Positions 1 to 4,934 of a stretch of DNA of 5,008 nt are shown here, in pieces. The notes beneath the pieces were generated by a model. That model saw only the letters and a list, made by a program, of their open reading frames with translations. It searched no databases and was not told the origin of the DNA. The stretch comes from an uncultured Flavobacteriales bacterium (GTDB taxonomy: Bacteria > Bacteroidota > Bacteroidia > Flavobacteriales_D > Crocinitomicaceae), in NCBI GenBank assembly GCA_903879765.1, contig CAIRMS010000303.1, positions 1-5,008 on the forward strand, read 5' to 3'. The translations under genes and the position numbers were made by a program. Numbering within the stretch: position 1 is the stretch's first letter; the number at the start of each line of letters is the position of its first letter.

Positions 1-515
1 AAAAGAAGGATAGGTGTGATTTCTGAATTCGAAATCAGTTTCTCATAACTAGAAAAAATTTGAGAGACACGCTTTTCCGATTCACCGAAGTAAGATCCTT
101 TAATTTTAGACAAATCAACATTCATGATTGGGCGATTAGAGTTTACAGCAAGTTGCTTTGCAAGTTCTGTTTTACCTGTACCTGGCATTCCATATAACAT
201 AATGGATAAAAGCTCAGGCATTTTTCGCTCCCTCATTCTCATGATAAATTCATCATATTTTTGAGGGTGTAATAATTCATGTAGCGCGGAGATTTGTCCT
301 TCTACTTCAGCGTTGTAAAATAATTGTTGTGTGTGAATGTTTTCAGGTAATATCCATCCTTCTTTAACTTTATGCTCATGCGTGGAAACCATTAATTTCT
401 CTTCAGAAAGTGCAGCAATCGTTTTTGTTGTTAATTGTAATTCCATGTCTTCCAAAAACATTGTTCTATGAAGTTGAATCAAGGAATTTTCGATTAAAGT
501 ATGTTCACCGCTTAT
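1..515 (-). pseudogene. AAA+ ATPase domain, downstream part of a gene broken by an in-frame stop; 3' end beyond the window
   Basis: Read on the minus strand from 515 down to the window edge, this frame is open for 171 codons. It contains a classic Walker A P-loop, GMPGTGKT, at 168-191, followed by a segment YFGESEKRV at 66-92 that resembles the region after Walker A in AAA+ ATPases (pore-loop area). The window ends just before the expected Walker B acidic pair. By family knowledge such domains hydrolyse ATP to remodel a protein partner; the partner here is unknown. The frame has no start at its beginning. It is exactly in phase with the 238-residue frame upstream and separated from it only by the TGA at 516-518. 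The first in-phase ATG is at 461 and has no clear ribosome binding site, so re-initiation is possible but not shown. I read it as the C-terminal part of one interrupted protein. The AAA+ assignment is firm; the broken state could be a sequencing error. Confidence 0.82.
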
Positions 516-1232
516 TCACTGCTGCGTAAATACGCTATGTCCCAAGTATTTAGTAAATAAAACCTGTGAGAAGTCTTTAAATTCGACAGAATGATGGCCA
601 TTAATACTCTGAAAAACCACGTGGCAAAAAATAATAAGTGATTCATCCTTTAACTTCGTTGTTTTATGAACCCAATTCATAAATGGAAATTGTAACGCAT
701 TTGGATCCTCTAAAAGATCATTAATAGTTGCATAAATATCTTCCTTTTTGATTGATGAGTCAAATAAATTCTTTGTAATGAGGGAAATATCACTTAATAC
801 ATCCAAGGATGACTCCCAAACAGTTTTTTTTAATTTTGGCATAGGTTCTAGTGCTAAAATTGCTGTCAAAATGGAAGGCTCGATGGAATAATATCTCTGA
901 CGAAGGATATCGGTCTTACGTTTACTTATAGTTTTCACAATGAGACCTTTTTCCAATAAGGATTCTATTGAAGGAGAAATTTTTGTTGATACGGAGAAAA
1001 GACTAATTGAATAATATTCAGCTAAAGTCAAAAGATCAACCGTTTGGTTTTCAAGTGTCTTTCCGAAAATCGTTGCGAATAAAATGCTTTCATCTAAATT
1101 CAATTTGTTTTCTTTACCAAGGTATTTATTCAGTTTTACAACATCCTGTTTTATTAATATGGGATTGAGTTTTGAGTTTTGCGCTTTTTCATAAATGTGT
1201 TCAATGCTTTCAATGGTTAATAAAATACTCAT
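516..1232 (-). CDS. N-terminal part of AAA+ ATPase protein, winged-helix-like, ended by premature TGA
   Basis: This 238-codon frame starts at ATG 1232 (an AAAAG tract lies just before it) and ends at TGA 516-518. Residues about 45-120 look like a winged helix: a helical stretch, then SIESLLEKGLIVKTISKRK and a YYSIEPSIL turn. Residues about 195-238 begin what looks like a second winged helix, DESLIIFCHVVFQS. Its expected continuation (a GEHTLIENSLI segment, then a segment ending LTTKTI) lies after the stop in the same frame. Proteins with N-terminal winged-helix segments and a C-terminal AAA+ domain are, as I recall, common in Bacteroidota, usually as one chain. The stop therefore cuts inside a domain rather than at a natural boundary. 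No separate function can be given to the fragment. The 145-residue gene upstream, 74 bases away on the same strand, is a likely operon partner. Confidence 0.75.
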   Translation of the reverse strand: MSILLTIESIEHIYEKAQNSKLNPILIKQDVVKLNKYLGKENKLNLDESILFATIFGKTLENQTVDLLTLAEYYSISLFSVSTKISPSIESLLEKGLIVKTISKRKTDILRQRYYSIEPSILTAILALEPMPKLKKTVWESSLDVLSDISLITKNLFDSSIKKEDIYATINDLLEDPNALQFPFMNWVHKTTKLKDESLIIFCHVVFQSINGHHSVEFKDFSQVLFTKYLGHSVFTQQ

Positions 1233-1306
1233 CTTTTAATTTTTTGTAGTTTTCTAATTCTAACACGTTTTTTTTAAGAGGAATAAACACGATTTGATGA
1301 AAAAAT

Positions 1307-1744
1307 TCAAATAAAATTGAAAAGTGTGATTTTAGTTCCATCAACAACATGCTGAAAAGTAATTTCATCCAGAATTCCTTTTTGTTCATTTAAATAAAAC
1401 CGATAAGTAGTTGAGCGTTTTATAGATTCAAAATGAAAAAGCTCCATTAACATAGTAAATCCTGATACGTTTAATTCTGTTATTGGATTTTCTTTACATA
1501 ATCCTTTCCCTAATAACAATTGTTCAACACCAAGTTGAATTAATGCTAATTCTGATCTGATATTTGTAGTTGGTTGGAAAAAAAAATCTTCACTTCTGTA
1601 TTTTAATGGGCCTTTTTCAATGAAGTTTAGTGCTTTGAAATAGACATAAGGAAATCTTGATTCTTCGCAATCAATTTTCAGTTTTGCTTCTTCACTTAAG
1701 CTTTCATAAAGTAATTCGAATTTTTTGAGATGTTCTTCGTTCAT
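1307..1744 (-). CDS. hypothetical protein, 145 residues, upstream of the AAA+ ATPase gene
   Basis: I do not recognise this protein. It starts at ATG 1744 (MNEEHLKKFELLYESLSEEA) and stops at 1307. It is predicted soluble: no signal peptide, no membrane segment, and a mixed helical and strand pattern. The N-terminal third is charged and helical; around residues 50-80 there is an aromatic FFFQPTTNIR stretch followed by a hydrophobic helix ALIQLGVEQLLLGKGL. There is no strong Shine-Dalgarno sequence before the start, which is normal for Bacteroidota. The gene lies on the same strand as the interrupted AAA+ gene, 74 bases upstream of it, with no obvious terminator between, so the two may form an operon and it could be an ATPase partner. 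That link is inference. The length, even base composition and lack of a competing frame support a real gene. Confidence 0.65.
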   Translation of the reverse strand: MNEEHLKKFELLYESLSEEAKLKIDCEESRFPYVYFKALNFIEKGPLKYRSEDFFFQPTTNIRSELALIQLGVEQLLLGKGLCKENPITELNVSGFTMLMELFHFESIKRSTTYRFYLNEQKGILDEITFQHVVDGTKITLFNFI

Positions 1745-2152
1745 GATAAATCGTTTATATATAGTTTAAAAACGAAAATAATCTGATAAATAAACACCTG
1801 AGTTTAAAAAAATAAAATCCTAGGATAAGTTGTTGTATTGATGCCATTCGTTGAAGACAGCAACTTAAAATCAATATAGTTGATGGAGTTTATGCTGAGG
1901 CTAGTAAGCTACTAGGTGAGCCAATGAATAGTCAAAGCAATACTTCCCCCTGTTCGTAGAGATAGGACAGAAGTGCGTTGGATTGAGATGACATATATTT
2001 ATTTCTCATAGTCTTAATATCAGGATAAACCTGACGGTAGTAATATGAAACATCATTTAAAAGTCTGTATTTTTTGTTAATGTAAGTAATACATAAAGTG
2101 AAAATTTCAGTAAAAAATGAAAATTTCACACTGGTAGCATCCTTTTTTTTGG
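1745..2152. other. gene-poor interval, possible decayed coding DNA
   Basis: I see no convincing gene in these 408 bases. The left end should hold the promoter of the 145-residue gene, but no good TAnnTTTG box is present. A minus-strand frame of 65 codons (2129-1932) has no recognisable motif and no start signal. A short plus-strand stretch at about 1855-1968 reads INIVDGVYAEASKLLGEP, which looks protein-like but has no start, so it may be a remnant. A perfect 6-base dyad, CTAGTA-AGC-TACTAG, lies at 1901-1915. The interval ends where the toxin remnant at 2153 begins, so it may be scar tissue from an earlier rearrangement. Confidence 0.45.
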
Positions 2153-2188
2153 GAAGATCGAAACCGTATTTTGATGCATTTCTCCTAG
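2153..2188 (+). pseudogene. 3'-end remnant of a RelE/HigB-like toxin gene
   Basis: These 12 codons read EDRNRILMHFS and a stop, identical in protein to the last 11 residues of the intact toxin at 3190-3534 (its codons at 3499-3534). The two stretches differ at 5 of 36 bases. All five are third-position changes that keep the residue: GAT/GAC, CGT/CGA, TTC/TTT, TCC/TCG and the stop TAG/TAA. Upstream of 2153 the similarity ends abruptly, and a run of eight T lies at 2143-2150. This is the pattern of a diverged homologous toxin whose body was deleted or replaced, leaving only its tail. The downstream bases are not those that follow the intact toxin here; they form the direct repeat that continues to 2277. 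The last four codons (CAT TTC TCC TAG) recur at 4785-4796 in the second repeat copy. Confidence 0.8.
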
Positions 2189-2277
2189 CATTTCATCCAA
2201 CTCCAACCTTTCCCCCCGTGAGCATTTTCATCAAAATAAAAGGAATACTCAAATTCCCCTGACAACTCAGGTCAATA
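2177..2277. repeat. direct repeat copy A, left border of the toxin-antitoxin block
   Basis: A ~101-base sequence that recurs in the same orientation at 4785-4886. By hand alignment the copies differ by about nine substitutions and one single-base indel, mostly in the middle (2211-2230). The two copies share three long blocks: the start CATTTCTCCTAG, the block ATCAAAATAAAAGGAATACT, and the 3' block containing CCTGA-CAAC-TCAGG, a 5-base dyad at 2258-2271. The copy begins inside the tail of a toxin remnant and ends about 50 bases before the promoter of the first antitoxin gene. Together with copy B it encloses both toxin-antitoxin units. I found no transposase, integrase or terminal inverted repeats that would make it a known mobile element. 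Confidence 0.85.
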
Positions 2278-2315
2278 CCTTGACGCATTTCTTTTTTTAA
2301 TAAAATGATTTAAAA

Positions 2316-2358
2316 TAGAACAAATAGTTGTTTTAAAAAGATACAAGTGCTAATTTTG
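2316..2358 (+). promoter_or_regulatory. promoter and candidate operator of toxin-antitoxin unit 1
   Basis: A perfect Bacteroidota -7 box, TAATTTTG (2351-2358), lies 20 bases after a TTG (2328-2330) that can serve as the -33 element. Transcription would start near 2365, giving a leader of about 28 bases before ATG 2393. Overlapping the -33 element is an imperfect palindrome, TAGAACAA-ATAG-TTGTTTTA (2316-2335), with seven of eight arm pairs matching. It is a candidate site for repression by the XRE-domain antitoxin encoded next, as in most type II toxin-antitoxin operons. The AT-rich setting makes chance dyads likelier, so the operator is less certain than the promoter. Confidence 0.55.
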
Positions 2359-2392
2359 TTAGAAAGGAATTTGCGTTAACATCTGAAGGAAC

Positions 2393-3193
2393 ATGAAAAC
2401 AAACGAAACACAAAAGGAATTAGGTCAGCGTCTCACGCAATTGCGCAAGCGAAAAGGTTTGTCCCAAGAGGAATTGGCTGCGCGTGTTCAGTTGTCTCGT
2501 CCATCTTTGGCGCAAATCGAATTGGGGAATCGTGGAATCAATATTCAGGAATTTCAGAGGTTCGCAGAGGTCTTGGAATTTTCCTTGGATGATTTTGTGT
2601 CCAAAGATTTTCACGCATCCGCTGTAGAAACGTTGGTGGATGTTCAAGGCACACAGCAAATCCAAGAACGCATTTCTGTACCGAAACTCCAAGTGGCCAA
2701 ATTTAAAGAGGTATTACTTTATATTTTGGAGCGTTGTGCGGGAAAACCAAATGTGGGTGAAACGGTATTGTATAAGTTGCTGTACTTTTCCGACTTCAAT
2801 TATTACGAACTGTATGAGGAACAATTAACAGGGGCAAAATACCGAAAACTTCCTTTTGGACCTGTTCCACAAAAACTGGATCAAATCATTGAACAAATGA
2901 GGGGGGATGGTCAACTAGAGCGCATCAAAACAAGCTATCACGGCTTTTCTCAAACGAGGTATTTTCCTTTGGTGAAAGCAGATTTACGCACCTTCAAAGC
3001 CAGTGAGAAGGAAGTGATCGACCGGGTAATTGAACAAATGAGTGATTGGTCTGCCTCGGCGATCAGTGATTATTCACACAAGGACATCCCCTGGCTAGCA
3101 ACGAAAGAAGGAGAAGAAATTAACTATGAATTGGCCTTCTATCGCGAAGCTCCTTTTTCCGTTCGTAACTATGATGAAAGGGAGGAAGAATGA
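2393..3193 (+). CDS. XRE helix-turn-helix plus Panacea (DUF4065/SocA-like) domain antitoxin
   Basis: This 266-residue protein is the likely antitoxin and repressor of unit 1. Residues 8-68 form an XRE/Cro-type helix-turn-helix: LGQRLTQLRKRKGLSQEELA, then a recognition helix around SRPSLAQIELGNRG. A linker of about 35 residues leads to a Panacea domain at about 103-256. Its landmarks are KLLYFSDF (128-135), KLPFGPVP (152-159), SDYSHKDIPW (225-234) and YREAPFSV (250-257). In the published family, Panacea domains neutralise many unrelated toxins by direct binding, and helix-turn-helix forms would also repress their own operon. The start at 2393 is supported by GAAGGA just upstream (close, two bases) and by the promoter at 2328-2358. 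The stop TGA overlaps the toxin start by four bases (ATGA), with AGGGAGGA at 3179-3186 serving the toxin gene, so the two are translationally coupled. Confidence 0.92.
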   Translation: MKTNETQKELGQRLTQLRKRKGLSQEELAARVQLSRPSLAQIELGNRGINIQEFQRFAEVLEFSLDDFVSKDFHASAVETLVDVQGTQQIQERISVPKLQVAKFKEVLLYILERCAGKPNVGETVLYKLLYFSDFNYYELYEEQLTGAKYRKLPFGPVPQKLDQIIEQMRGDGQLERIKTSYHGFSQTRYFPLVKADLRTFKASEKEVIDRVIEQMSDWSASAISDYSHKDIPWLATKEGEEINYELAFYREAPFSVRNYDEREEE

Positions 3194-3534
3194 ATTTTGA
3201 TGAACTCCTAGAATTTAAAAAGGACCTAAAAATCCTGCTGAAGAAATACCGAACACTGCATGACGACCTGGACATAGTTCAAAAAGTATTGTCCATTTCA
3301 CCGGACGAAAGACCACCTTTCAGTTTTCGTATCGACCAACTGGGAATCAAAACCTGCGTCATTAAAGTTCGAAAAATCGCCTGTAAATCCCTCAAAGGAA
3401 AAGGAGTCAATTCCGGACTAAGCTTGGTATATGCCTATTTCCCAGCTGAGCAAAAAATCACCTTCATCGAATTGTACCACAAAAACGACAAAGACCTCGA
3501 AGACCGAAACCGAATTTTGATGCATTTTTCGTAA
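3190..3534 (+). CDS. RelE/HigB-superfamily toxin paired with the Panacea antitoxin
   Basis: A 114-residue protein with the layout of RelE/HigB-like toxins: an N-terminal helix FKKDLKILLKKYRTLHDDLD (9-28), a strand IKTCVIKVRKIACKS (53-67), a central strand SGLSLVYAYF (75-84), a strand KITFIELYHKND (89-100) and a C-terminal EDRNRI motif (104-109). In this superfamily the toxin cleaves mRNA, often on the ribosome. One oddity is visible: many relatives have an arginine after SGL/SGI in the central strand (SGxR), whereas this protein has serine at 78, so activity may be altered or use other basic residues (Lys59, Arg61, Lys63, Lys66). The start ATG overlaps the antitoxin stop by four bases and is preceded by AGGGAGGA, the strongest ribosome binding site in the window. 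A homologous toxin tail is preserved at 2153-2188. Toxin role is inferred from fold pattern and context. Confidence 0.8.
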   Translation: MNFDELLEFKKDLKILLKKYRTLHDDLDIVQKVLSISPDERPPFSFRIDQLGIKTCVIKVRKIACKSLKGKGVNSGLSLVYAYFPAEQKITFIELYHKNDKDLEDRNRILMHFS

Positions 3535-3535
3535 C

Positions 3536-3567
3536 TGAGCACACGGGAAGAACCCTGTTCGCGCTTA
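3536..3567 (+). terminator. possible hairpin after toxin 1
   Basis: Directly after the toxin stop, TGAGC and ACA(C)GGG can pair with CCCTGT and GCTTA around a loop AAGAA, leaving a bulged C and a four-base internal bulge (TCGC). There is no T-run after it, so it is not a standard intrinsic terminator. It may end or attenuate transcription between the two units, or protect the mRNA end. Confidence 0.3.
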
Positions 3568-3604
3568 GGAAAGGACATCTTTGCAAGTAATTGTTTGTTA
3601 GTGT

Positions 3605-3635
3605 TTTGAAATTGACAATTTTTTCGTTAACTTTA
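3605..3635 (+). promoter_or_regulatory. promoter with central palindrome for toxin-antitoxin unit 2
   Basis: TTTG (3605-3608), 19 bases, then TAACTTTA (3628-3635) fits the Bacteroidota promoter form with one mismatch in the -7 box. Transcription would start near 3642, about 30 bases before ATG 3672. A perfect 13-base palindrome, AAATTG-A-CAATTT, lies at 3609-3621 between the two elements and is well placed for a repressor. The antitoxin of this unit has no visible helix-turn-helix, so if it is an operator it may be bound by another protein. A better-looking TAATTTTG at 3660-3667 is too close to the start codon to serve it. Confidence 0.5.
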
Positions 3636-3671
3636 ATAGAATCGTCAAATAAGATTAATTAATTTTGCCTT

Positions 3672-4220
3672 ATGAATAAATTAGAGGATAGAATTTCTTC
3701 ATCCGTTCACACCATACTTTACATCTTGCATAAGATTGGAGGTAAAGGTGATTTTCACAAAGTGTTCAAAGTGATGTATTTCGCAGATCAAAAACATCTA
3801 ACGAGATATGGATCTTTCATCACGGAAGACCAATATATAGCTATGAAGAATGGACCAGTTCCATCCATGGCTTATGATATTTTAAAGGCATTGCGCGGAC
3901 AAGGAATGCACAGCACCGATCGTGAAAAATTTAGCCACTTTTTCACCTTAATTGATACTTACACGATTGAGGCAAATGTCCCGGTGGACCTTGATGAATT
4001 GTCGGAAGCTTCCAGAAGTTGTTTGGAAGAATCCATCAATGAAAATGCTGGTTTTGATTTTCAAAAATTAACGGATAAATCGCATGACGCTGCTTGGAAT
4101 AGTACCATTAGTGATTGTGAAATTCCAATTCAGGAAATTGCAAAAGCTGGTGGCGCAAATGAGGCTATGTTGAAGTATATTCAGGATACGTTACACATAC
4201 AGCATGCGCCGCTGATATGA
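3672..4220 (+). CDS. Panacea (DUF4065/SocA-like) domain antitoxin without helix-turn-helix
   Basis: A 182-residue protein made almost wholly of a Panacea domain. Landmarks in order: an N-terminal helix SSVHTILYILHKIGGK (10-25), VFKVMYFADQKHLTRYG (31-47), the YIAMKNGPVPS segment (55-65), LTDKSHDAAW (133-142) and a C-terminal IPIQEIAKAGGA helix region (151-162). The KNGPVP and KSHDAAW elements correspond to KLPFGPVP and YSHKDIPW in the first antitoxin, so the two are distant homologues, although they differ in domain make-up. The start at 3672 fits the promoter at 3605-3635 and leaves about 30 bases of leader. The stop overlaps the next gene by ATGA, the same arrangement as unit 1, which argues that the downstream protein is its cognate toxin. 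The lack of a DNA-binding domain suggests the protein does not repress its own promoter directly. Confidence 0.9.
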   Translation: MNKLEDRISSSVHTILYILHKIGGKGDFHKVFKVMYFADQKHLTRYGSFITEDQYIAMKNGPVPSMAYDILKALRGQGMHSTDREKFSHFFTLIDTYTIEANVPVDLDELSEASRSCLEESINENAGFDFQKLTDKSHDAAWNSTISDCEIPIQEIAKAGGANEAMLKYIQDTLHIQHAPLI

Positions 4221-4681
4221 GTTTAGGTGATCACTTCCCAAAAGAATTTCAACATGAACACAGAGAACGAACCTTGAAAATAGGAATGGTTCTGAAGTTA
4301 TTTGTGAATGACACGACACCACCCAAAGAAAAACGATTCATTATCGTAGGTTTTAGCGAGGATAAATTTTCTTTGGCATCTCTATTCATCAATTCAGAGA
4401 TTAATAAAAACATTAATTGGAGTCAAGAACAACAGGCGTTGCAACTTGAATTGACCTCAGAAACAAGAGGGTTTTTGGATTGGGATTCTTACGTGGATTG
4501 TTCCAAATTAATTCTGAGGGAAACACGAGAACTTCAAACAGTGTACGCATCAAGACCTGAAGTGTGTATTGGCCAATTATCCGACCAAGATTTTGAGATC
4601 ATCATCACCACATTAAAACACGCAAGCACCATTAACGGTAAGTATAAAAAACGCTACGGAATTTTCTCCCACACTTTTTGA
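4217..4681 (+). CDS. putative toxin paired with the second Panacea antitoxin, weakly PemK/MazF-like
   Basis: I do not firmly recognise this 154-residue protein. Its position, overlapping a Panacea gene by four bases (ATGA), is that of a Panacea-neutralised toxin. The core has a beta-rich pattern: KIGMVLKLFV (21-30), then TTPPKEKRFIIVGFS (33-47), SLASLFINSEINKNI (52-66), RGFLDWDSYVDCSKLI (84-99) and IGQLSDQDFEIIITTLKHAS (118-137). A strand, then PP..K..+IIVG, and later a YVDCS strand followed by a G.LS-type helix start are loosely reminiscent of PemK/MazF-type SH3-like ribonucleases, but key residues cannot be confirmed by eye. There is no signal peptide or membrane segment, so a membrane-acting toxin is unlikely. 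No clear Shine-Dalgarno precedes the start, so translation probably depends on coupling to the antitoxin. A hairpin with a T-run follows the stop. Confidence 0.75.
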   Translation: MSLGDHFPKEFQHEHRERTLKIGMVLKLFVNDTTPPKEKRFIIVGFSEDKFSLASLFINSEINKNINWSQEQQALQLELTSETRGFLDWDSYVDCSKLILRETRELQTVYASRPEVCIGQLSDQDFEIIITTLKHASTINGKYKKRYGIFSHTF

Positions 4682-4682
4682 T

Positions 4683-4706
4683 GAAGGAATAGAATCCTTT
4701 TTCTTT
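4683..4706 (+). terminator. likely intrinsic terminator of toxin-antitoxin unit 2
   Basis: AAGGA (4684-4688) and TCCTT (4695-4699) form a five-base stem around ATAGAA, running straight into a T-rich tail (TTTTT then CTTT). It begins two bases after the stop of the 154-residue gene. The stem is short and AT-rich, so its strength is uncertain, but location and T-tail fit a terminator. Confidence 0.45.
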
Positions 4707-4784
4707 CCAAGGTGATAAAAGTGCATTGTGTGCAAATAGAAACAAGCTTGTGGTTTATCGGTCAAGTCATTGATTTGTTTGAAA

Positions 4785-4886
4785 CATTTCTCCTAGTATT
4801 TCATCCAACTCCTGCCTTTCCCCCATGTTCGCTTTTTTATCAAAATAAAAGGAATACTTAAATTCCCCTGACAACTCAGGTCAATA
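4785..4886. repeat. direct repeat copy B, right border of the toxin-antitoxin block
   Basis: The second copy of the ~100-base repeat found at 2177-2277, in the same orientation. It begins with CATTTCTCCTAG, the final HFS-stop codons of the toxin remnant. The base triplet before it is AAA rather than ATG, so the match to copy A stops inside the former toxin end. It retains the dyad CCTGA-CAAC-TCAGG at 4867-4880. On the minus strand this copy has a 37-codon open stretch (4880 to 4767) that copy A breaks by a one-base deletion. Right after the repeat lies the start region of the WYL-like gene. Confidence 0.85.
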
Positions 4887-4888
4887 AG

Positions 4889-4919
4889 TTGTGTAATACA
4901 TAGAAAATGAAGTAATTTG
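4889..4919 (+). promoter_or_regulatory. weak promoter candidate for the WYL-like gene
   Basis: TTG (4889-4891) and TAATTTG (4913-4919) are 21 bases apart and resemble the Bacteroidota elements, but the -7 box lacks one base of TAnnTTTG. It would give a leader of about 10 bases. It begins just past the direct repeat, so rearrangement at the repeat could change which sequence drives the gene. Confidence 0.3.
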
Positions 4920-4934
4920 CTTCAAAACGGCTAC

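Noticed and set aside
516..518. TGA recoded as an amino acid (alternative genetic code or programmed read-through)
   Set aside because: Genes ending at 3193, 4220 and 4681 use TGA as a stop with tight coupling to the next gene or terminator, and no structure typical of selenocysteine insertion is evident after 516.
1932..2129. 65-codon minus-strand frame in the gap before the toxin remnant
   Set aside because: It has no motif, no promoter or ribosome binding site, and is short for an AT-rich stretch; it is kept only as a note in the gap entry.
2177..2277. Integron attC site as explanation of the repeat
   Set aside because: ATCCAAC at 2195-2201 fits the RYYYAAC core, but no matching GTTRRRY core is found at the other end and no integrase is present.
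2420..2692. 90-codon minus-strand frame inside the first antitoxin gene
   Set aside because: It lies wholly antisense to a clear XRE-Panacea gene and has no recognisable motif.
2640..2828. 62-codon plus-strand frame inside the first antitoxin gene
   Set aside because: It overlaps the Panacea gene in another frame and its translation shows no protein-like pattern.
3660..3667. TAATTTTG as the -7 box for the second antitoxin gene
   Set aside because: It ends four bases before the ATG, so transcription would begin at or after the start codon; the TAACTTTA at 3628 fits better.
2177..4886. Composite transposon or insertion sequences at the borders
   Set aside because: The repeats are only about 100 bases, have no transposase, no terminal inverted repeats and no target duplications that I can see.
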